A DNA stretch of 64,000 bases from an uncultured Fibrobacter sp. (GCF_947166265.1 NZ_CAMVDO010000006.1:1-64000), one strand, 5' to 3'. Shown: positions 1-8,254, numbered from the stretch's first letter. The notes: generated by a model from the sequence alone, not told the origin. A program made the numbers and translations.

Positions 1-119
1 AGCAGGAGCGCGAGAGGAACGACGCCGCGAATGCGGCCCGCGATTCCAAGATGGCGGATTTTTTGCGCTCAATCGGAGTTTCCGAGAAAAACGTAAAAAC
101 GGCCCTTGCAATTAAGTAA
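1..119 (+). CDS. C-terminal end of an unidentified protein (partial)
   Basis: An open frame runs in from the window edge and ends at TAA (117-119). The last residues read DFLRSIGVSEKNVKTALAIK. Charged residues (QERERNDAAN) come before, which suggests a helical tail. A clear intrinsic terminator follows 30 bases later, so this is probably the true 3' end of a gene or operon. There is too little sequence to name a family. Confidence 0.6.
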   Translation, partial: QERERNDAANAARDSKMADFLRSIGVSEKNVKTALAIK

Positions 120-149
120 GCCCTCTGACACTTTCTCAAGAAGTTAAAG

Positions 150-175
150 AACCGGTCCCTAGGGCCGGTTTTTGT
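150..175 (+). terminator. Rho-independent terminator
   Basis: AACCGG (150-155) pairs with CCGGTT (165-170) around a TCCCTAGGG loop and is followed by TTTTTG. It ends the partial gene at the window start. Confidence 0.8.
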
Positions 176-190
176 GTGTACCCCGACTAA

Positions 191-214
191 GGTCCCTGAG
201 CTTGTCGAAGGGCC
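191..214 (+). repeat. Dispersed repeat, GGTCCCTGAGC type (copy 1)
   Basis: These 24 bases, GGTCCCTGAGC followed by TTGTCGAAGGGCC, recur on the other strand at 3211-3234 with one difference (TTGCCG). There they are translated inside a signal peptide. Diverged relatives lie at 17375-17418 and 63418-63509. Confidence 0.8.
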
Positions 215-318
215 GATGTGCTGTTGAAGGGAACATGTCGTTGCTGCGTAGCGAAGCAATCTCTATTGACATAGCCCCTTTCTGGCTTGGATGTTGTTCG
301 CCGTGCAATGTTAGCTCC

Positions 319-391
319 AGAAGATAAGCTCGCATCGCTCACATGGCCTCGGGCTTCGCCCGACGAATGTTCGCTTAACGACTTATCTTCT
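319..391. repeat. Long imperfect hairpin in convergent intergenic region
   Basis: AGAAGATAAG (319-328) is perfectly complementary to CTTATCTTCT (382-391). Inside lie ACAT/ATGT and a tight hairpin TCGGGC-TTC-GCCCGA (349-363). It sits just past the end of the minus-strand FISUMP lipoprotein gene, so it could help terminate or protect that transcript. There is no strong T-tract. The rest of 215-397 holds nothing else I recognise. Confidence 0.5.
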
Positions 392-397
392 TACGCG

Positions 398-3268
398 TCA
401 TTCTTCGTCCTTGATGCAACGAACAGGTTCATAAGAATCCATTCCTATACCACTAATATCAATCATACCCTGATTTATATACCAGTCTACTGCATTCGCG
501 CAATGCACATATCCACTAACACACGCACTCGTAGGATCAACGGCTATATCAGAACTTAAAATACGCGCCTCCTCAAAACCCATATATCCATATGAAGAAT
601 GATAAAAACTTCCTGGTAAAACAGAAAAACCATAATCATCTGTAGCAAATCTCCAACTCTTTATTATTCCTTTAGCCAAAAGAGTCTTGCTGTCATCATT
701 TACATAATTTTTTAAAACAGACCATTCCTCTTGACTCGGCAAGTGCCACCCACTTGGGCATATACCTTTCACCTGTTTGGGCAATCTACACATTTTCAAC
801 AACTCATTATCCTCATAATAGTCAAACTCCTTATAGCCGCAAGTTTCACCTTTTTCCGCCCAATATATAGAATCTATAGCCGCAGACCACATATAATAAC
901 GTCCATATTTTTCGCAGCTATCCAGGTTTGCCATACACCAATTTTTTCCTATCATACTTGGATAAATACTTTCATCAGCAAGGTTCAAATTTTCCGCCAT
1001 CCACGTCTGATCACCTATTTGAACCGTTCGATAGATTCGTCCATCTCGCTCATCTTCTAATTTTCCATATGAAATAGATTCGTTTCCGTAGAATCGTTTC
1101 CATTCTTCACCATAACAGAAATAGACGTAATCAGCATTTATATTTCCATGAACAATTTGACCAAATTCAGAGCATTCCTGTTTATATGTATCATACTGTA
1201 ATGTAGTCGCAATATTCCACTTGCGGGGATTGCAGATATAATACACATCGCCTACTTTACCAACGGAATCTTGTATAGCAGCAACGCATCCGCCTAGCAC
1301 TTCTTCAATATTGTTAGCAGCACGCCATGCAGTCGCATCAAATACATAAATAGTGTTCGTTACTGAGCCCTTCTTTATTTCGCCATCAACGCCATCTTCC
1401 CAATCTTTATTATTCTCATGGTCGTAGGTGTCTTTTTCTAAAGTGGTAGCATTTCGCCAAATCTTCTTATCAGTCTCGTAAATGTAATAGATGTTTTTGT
1501 TTATTTGCCCTGTACGAACTTCACCATTAAATTCTCCGACACCCCAAGTCGCGGTATCCTTTTCTATGTTGGTTGCAGCACGCCAGGTTTGCGATACGCA
1601 CTTGTACCAAACATCATCTTTTCCCTTGCCAACGGTATCCTGCCTTAGCGTGGTGCAGCCCCGCAGTCCGAGCGAACAATCGGTTTTGTTTCCGCTGCGC
1701 CATGTCTTATTTTCATAGACATAACAGTTGGCAGTATTCACAGAGCCGGGCTTGCTGTCGCCGTCCTTTCCTGCCGCCCAGCGGTATGTGTCGTATTCAA
1801 TGGCGGACGCTTCGACCCACTTGCTCGATTTGCATATGTAATAGGTCGAGCCGACCTTGCCTACAGTATCCTGCCGCAAAGCAGTGCAACCACGCAAGCC
1901 AAGTGAACAATCTGTAGATTCTCCACTGCGCCAAACCGAATCTTCGAAAACATAACAATTCGTCTTAACGACATCTCCGTATTTCACGTCGGCATCGTTA
2001 CCAGTTTTCCAACCATAGGTATCTTTTTCTATATCAGCCGCTTTACGCCATTCGCGTTTTTGACAGATATAATAAACGCCTTCTGTTTCCGCAACTTTGC
2101 CAAATCTTTTTTCAACGCAGCCACCTAATGCAGATTCCACATTGCTGGCATGACGCCATCTTTGGACATCGCAATCGTAGGCGTAATCCTTGTTCACGTT
2201 GCCGAAAACAATTTTTCCGTCTTTGTCACATTTCTGCTGATAGGTGTCATATTCCGTATCGTACGCAACGCGCCAAGCACCGCTTTCGCATATAAAGTAG
2301 GTGCTGTAATTTCGACTGAGTGCGTTTTCGTTTTTCTTTACTTCACCTTCGCGTTTTTTGTTGCAGGTGCCGAGACCGTAGTTTTGCCACCAGAAATTAT
2401 CGACGTATTTTTCGAAGGCAGGAACGTCGGCGGAAAGGCCCCAGTTTGTAATTTTTTCACGTATGTAAGACAAACTCTGGCCTAGGCTTTTGGCTGCGGC
2501 CCAGTCGGCGATTTCTGTTGCCGTTTTGGAATCGTCCCATTTTCCGTCTGTTTCCATATCGGCTGCATAGTCGGCGAGGCGTTCGCTGAAGTCCGCCTCG
2601 TTTAAGTCACCCTGCATAAGAACACTTATGGCTAGGAGTGCGGCGGCGCCTTCGTCTTCTCCAAAGATGTTTAAATCTTCAGCGCTTTTGAAATCTCCAT
2701 CTATTCCGAACGACGCTAGCACTTCGCGTTCTGCCTGTTTTTTGGCTACGGAAACCGTCACGGAATCGTCTGCAGCCAAGTACAGCGAACGTTCATATTC
2801 CAGATGCGTGAGCAGGTTCACGTTCACTTCGTCGCGGTTGCTTAAATCGGTAAGCGCATAGAGTGTCACTTGCGATTTAGATTTTTCGCCAGAAACCTCG
2901 TTGCGGTAGAAACCGTTCGCTTTAAGAAGTGCATATTGCGAAGCGAGTTTTGCCACTTTCACCGAGAATTCGCCCATATCGTTCTTGATTTTACCCTCGT
3001 AGCTGTTACCGGTCTGCGCGAGAGTCTCGCCATCAAGTTCCTGTACAGTTACACTGGAACCGTTTACGAACGGGCCTTTCTGCGATACGCCCGAAACGGT
3101 CTTGTCGGAAATTGCGATGACTTCCTGATCTTCAACCGTACCGCCGGCATTCTTGTTGTCGTCTCCGCAGGCGGCAAGGAATAAACTGATTGAGACTGCC
3201 GCTGTTGCAAGGCCCTTCGGCAAGCTCAGGGACCGAGCAACAAGATTGTTTTTGTTGAGAGTTCTCAT
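398..3268 (-). CDS. FISUMP-domain lipoprotein (956 aa)
   Basis: Predicted outer-membrane lipoprotein: the signal peptide ends in the lipobox LAAC about 34 residues in. Residues about 55-300 form a domain shared with the proteins at 17584 and 19786 (QKGPF near its start, VNLLTHLEYER in the middle). Residues about 300-740 hold tandem modules of the form YYIC-x-x-x-x-W-x-x-A followed by EKDTY, with a duplicated CSLGLRGCT segment. The last ~210 residues are a FISUMP domain (TIGR02145) with the signatures TWMAENLNLAD, CPSGWHLPSQEEW and PVRCIKDEE. Its function is unknown; a surface or carbohydrate-related role is inference. The ATG overlaps the stop of the upstream TIGR02147 gene (ATGA), so the two are probably translationally coupled. 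Odd points: residues RSLSLPKGLA of the signal region are encoded by a dispersed repeat (3211-3234), and the FISUMP part is visibly more A+T-rich than the N-terminal half. Confidence 0.9.
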   Translation of the reverse strand: MRTLNKNNLVARSLSLPKGLATAAVSISLFLAACGDDNKNAGGTVEDQEVIAISDKTVSGVSQKGPFVNGSSVTVQELDGETLAQTGNSYEGKIKNDMGEFSVKVAKLASQYALLKANGFYRNEVSGEKSKSQVTLYALTDLSNRDEVNVNLLTHLEYERSLYLAADDSVTVSVAKKQAEREVLASFGIDGDFKSAEDLNIFGEDEGAAALLAISVLMQGDLNEADFSERLADYAADMETDGKWDDSKTATEIADWAAAKSLGQSLSYIREKITNWGLSADVPAFEKYVDNFWWQNYGLGTCNKKREGEVKKNENALSRNYSTYFICESGAWRVAYDTEYDTYQQKCDKDGKIVFGNVNKDYAYDCDVQRWRHASNVESALGGCVEKRFGKVAETEGVYYICQKREWRKAADIEKDTYGWKTGNDADVKYGDVVKTNCYVFEDSVWRSGESTDCSLGLRGCTALRQDTVGKVGSTYYICKSSKWVEASAIEYDTYRWAAGKDGDSKPGSVNTANCYVYENKTWRSGNKTDCSLGLRGCTTLRQDTVGKGKDDVWYKCVSQTWRAATNIEKDTATWGVGEFNGEVRTGQINKNIYYIYETDKKIWRNATTLEKDTYDHENNKDWEDGVDGEIKKGSVTNTIYVFDATAWRAANNIEEVLGGCVAAIQDSVGKVGDVYYICNPRKWNIATTLQYDTYKQECSEFGQIVHGNINADYVYFCYGEEWKRFYGNESISYGKLEDERDGRIYRTVQIGDQTWMAENLNLADESIYPSMIGKNWCMANLDSCEKYGRYYMWSAAIDSIYWAEKGETCGYKEFDYYEDNELLKMCRLPKQVKGICPSGWHLPSQEEWSVLKNYVNDDSKTLLAKGIIKSWRFATDDYGFSVLPGSFYHSSYGYMGFEEARILSSDIAVDPTSACVSGYVHCANAVDWYINQGMIDISGIGMDSYEPVRCIKDEE
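3211..3234 (-). repeat. Dispersed repeat, GGTCCCTGAGC type (copy 2), inside a coding region
   Basis: On the minus strand this is the same 24 bases as 191-214 except for one transition. It lies in frame in the lipoprotein gene and encodes SLSLPKGL between the start codon and the hydrophobic core of the signal peptide. Confidence 0.8.
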
Positions 3269-4239
3269 TTTTTCCTCCGTTTGTTAGAGGGGTTGCTTTC
3301 TTTGTAAACTTTATCTAGAGATCCTTCGACTTCGCCTTTCAGGCTTCGCTCAGGATGACGGGGGGTGTGGGTTCCTTCGCGGAGCTTCACTTGCTCAGGA
3401 TGACAGGTTCTGTGCATTTTTTCGCTTAGGTTCGTTAAAGGGAACAGTTGCATGTTCAGACGGTAAACTTCATCGGTTTGGTCGGTTTCGGAGGCTATTG
3501 CTACGATTCGACGCCGACATTCGGCAAGTTCTGCGACAATGCGGTCGTAGTTTTCATGCGTGATGCCTAACGTAAGTCCTGTGATGTTTCGACCATAGGC
3601 GCTTTCATTCTTTAAGGCGTCTACAGCGAGTTCTGCCATTTGGAGTTGAAGGTCGTGGGCGATGGTGCGACGGATGGAAGACGGACTCATTTTTAGTGAG
3701 CGGTCGATTTGCCTAAAGTTCCCATTTTCGTCTTTTTCGAGATAGCCAGCCTGTTGCAGGAATTCGAGAATGTCGCCTACTTCGCTAGTCGATATGCGGC
3801 GCCGTGTTGCACTTGCGATTTGTCTTGGCGTTGCCTCTGGCATGGCGGGGGCGAGTTCGCGGATGAGCGCGTTTTTCCAGGACCTGAAAAACTCGAATTC
3901 GTCGGCAGCGACACTACGCACTTTATGGATCTTTGCGAGTTCGGTGATGGCTTCAAGTGTCTTTTTCTTGCCTTCGATATTTTTGGCGTTGTCGTATTGA
4001 ACGAGTAACTGGAAATAGGTTGCTTCGAAGCCTGCAAGTCTCATGGCTGCGGCGACCTGTGGTGCCGTGCTTTCGCTCAGGTTCTTTTTGCCTTCACATA
4101 CATATTGCAAAAACACCGGCGACGAAATATTGGCAAGTTTCGCGAATGTAGCCCAAGAAAACCCGACGCGAGCCTTGCGCTCGTCGTAGAAATCTCGGAT
4201 ATATTTCCGATAATCTATGTATTCAATAATCGGTGCCAT
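3265..4239 (-). CDS. TIGR02147 family protein (DUF4423), probable regulator
   Basis: The N-terminus IEYIDYRKYIRDFYDERKA followed by FSWATFAKLANISSPVF matches the family first defined by paralogs in Fibrobacter succinogenes. The first ~70 residues look like a helix-turn-helix segment, and a DUF4423-like region covers about 80-265. I chose the ATG at 4239; an in-frame TTG at 4275 would add 12 residues but has no better ribosome site. The stop overlaps the start of the FISUMP lipoprotein gene by ATGA, so it is probably a regulator or partner of that gene. Odd point: the last ~45 residues (CHPEQVKLREG, RHPERSLKGEVEGS) are the translation of two dispersed repeats at 3315-3405, so the native C-terminus has probably been extended by repeat insertion. 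The regulatory role is inferred from the family. Confidence 0.85.
   Translation of the reverse strand: MAPIIEYIDYRKYIRDFYDERKARVGFSWATFAKLANISSPVFLQYVCEGKKNLSESTAPQVAAAMRLAGFEATYFQLLVQYDNAKNIEGKKKTLEAITELAKIHKVRSVAADEFEFFRSWKNALIRELAPAMPEATPRQIASATRRRISTSEVGDILEFLQQAGYLEKDENGNFRQIDRSLKMSPSSIRRTIAHDLQLQMAELAVDALKNESAYGRNITGLTLGITHENYDRIVAELAECRRRIVAIASETDQTDEVYRLNMQLFPLTNLSEKMHRTCHPEQVKLREGTHTPRHPERSLKGEVEGSLDKVYKESNPSNKRRKK
3315..3405 (-). repeat. Dispersed repeat, TCATCCTGAGC type, two copies inside a coding region
   Basis: Minus-strand CATCCTGAGCGAAGCC...GAAGTCGAAGGATC (3320-3358) and a second shorter copy (3371-3405, CATCCTGAGCAAGTG...) match the intergenic copy at 58575-58612. Both are read in frame as the C-terminal tail of the TIGR02147 protein. 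Confidence 0.75.
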
Positions 4240-4450
4240 CGTATTGAATATAAATCTGAAATCTGAAATTAGCAATAGTTGGAATATGAAAATTACTTAT
4301 TTTTTATTATAAATGTCAAAATTCGCTTAAATTCGCAAATATTTTAGTCTAATTTGGAATATGACAGCCGTTGAAGTTCGCTTCCCGTACCGGTCCTGTT
4401 TTTATCTATAATGGATAAGATTGTTTTTACACGGTTTTTAAACGGTGTTG

Positions 4451-4478
4451 TTGTAATACACAACACATAAACTAAAAT
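4451..4478 (+). promoter_or_regulatory. Possible sigma70-type promoter for the CotH-like gene
   Basis: TTGTAA (4451-4456) is separated by 16 bp from TAAAAT (4473-4478), 55 bp ahead of the start codon in the divergent intergenic region 4276-4533. A small inverted repeat, GTGTTG...CAACAC (about 4445-4466), overlaps it and could be an operator. Pattern match only. Confidence 0.3.
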
Positions 4479-4533
4479 TAACACAAATTTTTACACACAT
4501 GGAATTATTTTTATGATATAAAGTGGAGGATTT

Positions 4534-6306
4534 ATGGGCTATTGGGCTAAAGTCATTTCTGCCACGGCGCTATTGGCGTCTTTTTCGCTTGCGCAGACCT
4601 ACGATCTGCCGATTGTGTTCATTGATACCAAGGGCGAGTGTCTCGACCAGAATGTGACCGAGAAAATCCCTGCCACCATGAAGGTTCTAGATGGTGCCAC
4701 GAACAATGTGGCCGACAGTGCCAAGGGTACCCGCTACGACATCGGCATCAAGGTTCGTGGGCAGTCTTCGGCCAAGTTCCCGAAACCGGGTTACAGCATC
4801 GAAGTCCGCGACGAGAAGGGCGAGGGCATGGACGTAAGCCTGTTCGGCCTCCCTCCAGCTGACGACTGGGTCTTGCACGGCCCGTATGTCGACAAGAGCA
4901 TGATGCGCAACGCCCTTGCCCATTGGCTTTTTAGGCAGGCAGGGCATTACAGCCCCCGCACCAGGCATTTCGACTTGTATATCAACGGCGTGTACCGCGG
5001 CGTCTACGTGCTCATCGAAAAAATCAAGCGCGGCAAGTATCGTGTAAACGTGAGCAAACTCAAGGAAACCGACATCAGTGGCGACGACGTGACTGGCGGC
5101 TACATCTGGGCTTTCGACAAGACGGGCACCAATACCGGTGGCATGGGCATGGAAGATATCAACAAGGAAGGTTTCAGCACGGCTGACGGCCTGAATGTCA
5201 TTATGCACTACCCCAAGAAGGAAAACCTGCAAACTCAGCAGCAGGCCTACCTGAAAAAGTACCTGGAAGATCTCGAAAATCTGTTCAAGAACGGCAGGAA
5301 CGGTAGCGGCTATGAAAATTATGTCGATATGACTTCTGCGCTCGATTACGTGCTGCACGAAGAGGTCACCAACAACTCCGACTCCTACTGGTGCAGTTTC
5401 TTCTTGCACAAGCCCAAGGACAGCAAGGGTGGCAAGGTGACTCTTGGCCCGGCTTGGGACTTTAACCTCGCCATGAGTAACGGTGGCGGCATGGGCTCGA
5501 CATCGACCGACGGCTGGCAAATCGAGAATCCTCAGAAACAGGGCCAAGGTGGAATGATGATGATGGGTGGTGGCCTGAAAGCTCCGAACTGGCTTATCGG
5601 TATGTGGAAAGATAGCCACTACCAGAGCGAACTGAAAAAGCGCTGGGCGGAACTCCGCAGCGGTGTATGGCATACCAAGACGATGGATGCGTACCTGGAT
5701 TCCATGAAGGTCTACATCACCAAGGCGGCTGACCGCAACTTTAAGCGCTGGCCTAACCTGGGGCAGGGTAGTGGTCAGGGGGATCCCGATCCGGAGCCGA
5801 TGAAATACTGCAACAACCAGAACCAGGGTGGCCAAAACCAGAACCCGTGGGGAATGTGGGGTGGCGGCATGGGTGGTGGCATCACCATGGGTGGCAATAA
5901 TGCAAGCACTTGGGACGGCGAATTTGAACACCTTCGCAAGAAGATGAAAGAAAGAATGCAGTGGATGGACCGGCAACTCGGATTTACCGAACCTGCGCAG
6001 CCCATTGTGACTGAGCCCGTGATTCATGATCCGGATTGGCAGATGGATACCGTAACGCAGTCAAATTACAGGAATGTTCAGATGGAAAATCTGAGCAGAC
6101 TTTCTCCGACGAATTACTTTACCGTGAACGGGGAGTATCTTGAAATCCAGACGGACCTGGGTGGAACATTAGCCCTTCTCGACTTGAATGGTTCCGTTCT
6201 GTACAAGACCAGAATCCAGAAGGGTCTCACGAGCATGAAGGTTCCTGCCAAGGCAAAGAACAAGCTCTGGATAGCCACTCTTAATGGCAAGATGATGAGC
6301 CACTAA
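4534..6306 (+). CDS. Secreted CotH-like (CotH kinase family) protein with T9SS-like tail
   Basis: Signal peptide (cleavage near residue 20, SLA-QTYD). The CotH fold spans about 25-420: VRGQSSAKFPKPGYSIEV, DWVLHGPYVDKSMMRNALA, YRGVYVLIEKIKRGKY, and GPAWDFNLAMSN, whose DFN resembles the metal-binding motif of the kinase-like core. CotH proteins are atypical protein kinases known from spore coats; secreted homologues occur in fibre-degrading bacteria. A Gly/Met- and Asn/Gln-rich low-complexity stretch (about 340-360 and 425-470) interrupts the core. The last ~75 residues look like a type IX-secretion sorting domain. GGAGG lies just before ATG. The gene stands alone, divergent from the TIGR02147 gene. 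The substrate is unknown. Confidence 0.85.
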   Translation: MGYWAKVISATALLASFSLAQTYDLPIVFIDTKGECLDQNVTEKIPATMKVLDGATNNVADSAKGTRYDIGIKVRGQSSAKFPKPGYSIEVRDEKGEGMDVSLFGLPPADDWVLHGPYVDKSMMRNALAHWLFRQAGHYSPRTRHFDLYINGVYRGVYVLIEKIKRGKYRVNVSKLKETDISGDDVTGGYIWAFDKTGTNTGGMGMEDINKEGFSTADGLNVIMHYPKKENLQTQQQAYLKKYLEDLENLFKNGRNGSGYENYVDMTSALDYVLHEEVTNNSDSYWCSFFLHKPKDSKGGKVTLGPAWDFNLAMSNGGGMGSTSTDGWQIENPQKQGQGGMMMMGGGLKAPNWLIGMWKDSHYQSELKKRWAELRSGVWHTKTMDAYLDSMKVYITKAADRNFKRWPNLGQGSGQGDPDPEPMKYCNNQNQGGQNQNPWGMWGGGMGGGITMGGNNASTWDGEFEHLRKKMKERMQWMDRQLGFTEPAQPIVTEPVIHDPDWQMDTVTQSNYRNVQMENLSRLSPTNYFTVNGEYLEIQTDLGGTLALLDLNGSVLYKTRIQKGLTSMKVPAKAKNKLWIATLNGKMMSH

Positions 6307-6335
6307 AAATAAATCCTGTAGCGGAAGCTACAGGA
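6307..6335 (-). terminator. Rho-independent terminator (minus strand)
   Basis: TCCTGTAGC (6314-6322) pairs with GCTACAGGA (6327-6335) over a 4-base loop. On the minus strand it is followed by TTTATTTTTA, so it best terminates the minus-strand operon that ends at 6341. It may also serve the CotH-like gene. Confidence 0.75.
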
Positions 6336-6340
6336 AATCT

Positions 6341-6610
6341 TTATAGATAATGCTTGACCTTGTTGATAGGGTCAAGATTTTCTTTTGGAGGCTTCGGTAC
6401 GTAGATTTTCACGGCGTACACGTAGTGCTCCGTTTCGGCAAGGATGTCTCCTTCCTGCATGTCTTCGTTGATTTCGATTTCGAGCTCGACTCCGTCGCGG
6501 GCAATGCGGCGGATGGAGTGTTCCTTAAGTTCGTGGCTTTCGAACAGTACGTCGATGACTTTCTTGTAAGTGCCGTGGTGGGTGGTTCCCAAAATCCTGT
6601 CGCAAATCAT
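6341..6610 (-). CDS. Small UreE-N-like protein (about 89 aa)
   Basis: The protein starts MICDRILGTTHHGTYK and contains IARDGVELEIEINEDMQEGD, which resembles the N-terminal (peptide-binding) domain of the urease accessory protein UreE. The His-rich nickel-binding C-terminal half of UreE is absent. I chose the ATG at 6610 because GGGA lies 8 bases upstream; an in-frame start at 6634 would overlap the preceding gene. It is the last gene of a probable operon with the nucleotidyltransferase-like and TPM genes. No urease structural genes are nearby. The UreE similarity is from motif memory; a general metal- or peptide-binding role is inference. Confidence 0.65.
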   Translation of the reverse strand: MICDRILGTTHHGTYKKVIDVLFESHELKEHSIRRIARDGVELEIEINEDMQEGDILAETEHYVYAVKIYVPKPPKENLDPINKVKHYL

Positions 6611-6623
6611 TGATATTCCCGTG

Positions 6624-7313
6624 TTAAACCGCATCCATGGTGTCCACCTGGTTCACGATGCCGGTGACGGTCGCAATATAGCTATTTATGCTTTCAATGA
6701 ATGCTTTCTCGTTTCGGCTAGAGAGGGGTGCCTTGAGCGCAGGGTAGGCGTTAAAGATTTGCTGGTGGTTTTCGGGGTAGGTCCTGTGAATCAAGTAATA
6801 GACGCCGTACATGATCGGGAGCAGGGTCGCGTTTGCACGGGCGAAAAATCCGAGCGGGTTACGGTCCTGTTGCAGGTAGATGTAGGCTTCGCGGAGGTGT
6901 ATCAGGAGCCCGCGGAGTTCGCGTTCGCATTCCAGGCGCAGGCATTCCACGTTCGGTTCGTAGTTGGGGAGCGGCTTTGCTCCGGCTAAGGCCACGTTCC
7001 TGTTGGCGATGTGCAAAAATTCGAGCGGAAAAACGTCTTCGGAGGTCTGGATTTCCTTGAGCGTAAAGAAGTAGCGGAACTCGATGTTTTCCTTTTTCGC
7101 CTCGCGCAGCAGGTCTTGCAGGGGCTTGATGCTTGCGGTTGAATTGTCTCGCAGGATAAAGCTGATGGTCCAGGGGCTTTCGAGCGCGTTGAACCCCTCG
7201 ACTAGGCAGTCTCCGTGAATAAAGGCCGAAATCAGGTTGTCGCCCAGGGCTTGCTGCAGCATGCCCGGCCAATTGGATCTTTGAAGTTCTACGATGCTCA
7301 GGTTCTTTTTCAT
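6624..7313 (-). CDS. Hypothetical protein, nucleotidyltransferase-like fold
   Basis: About 229 aa starting at MKKNLSIVELQRSNWPGM. The ATG at 7313 has GGTGAGG just upstream, overlapping the stop of the TPM gene 7 bases away. A longer in-frame extension to 7406 would run inside that gene and is unlikely. The segment LISAFIHGDCLVEGFNALESPWTIS is reminiscent of minimal nucleotidyltransferase proteins, but no complete catalytic GS-x10-D-x-D motif is visible. The C-terminal half is helical. It lies between TPM and UreE-N-like genes in one transcription unit. Function unknown. Confidence 0.7.
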   Translation of the reverse strand: MKKNLSIVELQRSNWPGMLQQALGDNLISAFIHGDCLVEGFNALESPWTISFILRDNSTASIKPLQDLLREAKKENIEFRYFFTLKEIQTSEDVFPLEFLHIANRNVALAGAKPLPNYEPNVECLRLECERELRGLLIHLREAYIYLQQDRNPLGFFARANATLLPIMYGVYYLIHRTYPENHQQIFNAYPALKAPLSSRNEKAFIESINSYIATVTGIVNQVDTMDAV

Positions 7314-7320
7314 GATAACC

Positions 7321-8172
7321 TCACCAGGAATTGCGCCGCCCGAAACCGTTACGGCTTTCTCCGCTGAAACTGCTGCCTCCGAAACTTCCACCGAGTCCGC
7401 CGCCAAAGCCTCCTCCGAAACCTCGTGGACTGCTTCCGAATCCGCCGCTGAATCCGGTCTCGGGTTCGTCCTTTTTCTTGTTCTTGATGGCGCCTCCGAA
7501 CAGGAACCAGAGAATTCCGTTTCCGCGCCCGCCGCTGAACTTTGCCATGAGCAGCAGGAAGAAAACGAACAGGATAAAGAGAATCATGAGCGCGGGGACG
7601 CTGTTTTCGTGGAGCTTGTAGGGGGCTTCGTCGATGTCGAGCTTTATTCCTTTCGCCTTTGCGCCCATTTGCGCCAACGCGTACGAAAGGGAGAGGATTC
7701 CTTCGCCGTAGTTGTATTCGCGGAAGGCAGGAAGAAGCGTCTTTTGCTGAACTTTCGCGAGAGTTTTTTCGCTATAGATATTCTCGATGCCGGGGGTCAC
7801 GACAATGTTTTTCCAGCGTTGTTTTTGCGAAACGAAAATCATGATCCCGTCGCCGTTCTTTTTGCCGAGTTCCCATTGGTCGGCGGTATTCTTGGCGTAC
7901 AGGTCTCCCTTTTCGAACAGGTTCACGTGCCCGATGTCGTCCATAAGTACGCAGGTAAGTTCGATACCCGTCTTTTGGAAGAACTCTACTGCAAGATTGT
8001 TGAAAAGGCCTGTCTCGGATGCGTTAAGCAGGTGGTTGTCGTCGTAAATTTGGCTTTCGGCTGGCTTTTGCGGGTATCTTTGGGTATCTGTAGATGTTTC
8101 TGCCGTTACTCCGAGAGTAAGGCTCAGGCATAAAAGTGCAATACGAATGAAAAGTCGCTTGGTAGAAAACAT
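7321..8172 (-). CDS. TPM domain membrane protein (YgcG/Psb32-like)
   Basis: The signal peptide (cleavage near VTA-ETS) is followed by a TPM domain (about 40-170; IYDDNHLLNASETGLFNNLA, NGDGIMIFVSQKQRWKNIV, GIENIYSEKT). One transmembrane helix follows (ALMILFILFVFFLLLMA). The C-terminus is Gly/Phe/Ser-rich (GFGGGFGGGLGGSFGGSSF), as in YgcG-type proteins. TPM domains have been linked to membrane or photosystem protein maintenance; here the role is unknown. It is the first gene of the TPM, nucleotidyltransferase-like and UreE-N-like cluster. Confidence 0.85.
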   Translation of the reverse strand: MFSTKRLFIRIALLCLSLTLGVTAETSTDTQRYPQKPAESQIYDDNHLLNASETGLFNNLAVEFFQKTGIELTCVLMDDIGHVNLFEKGDLYAKNTADQWELGKKNGDGIMIFVSQKQRWKNIVVTPGIENIYSEKTLAKVQQKTLLPAFREYNYGEGILSLSYALAQMGAKAKGIKLDIDEAPYKLHENSVPALMILFILFVFFLLLMAKFSGGRGNGILWFLFGGAIKNKKKDEPETGFSGGFGSSPRGFGGGFGGGLGGSFGGSSFSGESRNGFGRRNSW

Positions 8173-8254
8173 CTACTAGAAAATATAAAGTTTATTTCAA
8201 AAAAGTAGACTATGAAATTTATTTTTCATAGTCTTATCGAATAAACGGCCCGAG

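Noticed and set aside
4687-6027. 446-codon minus-strand open frame opposite the CotH-like gene
   Set aside because: The plus-strand protein has a signal peptide, a ribosome site and CotH motifs; the reverse frame has none.
6341-6610. Full urease accessory UreE
   Set aside because: It has only the N-terminal-type domain, with no metal-binding C-terminal half and no urease genes in the window.
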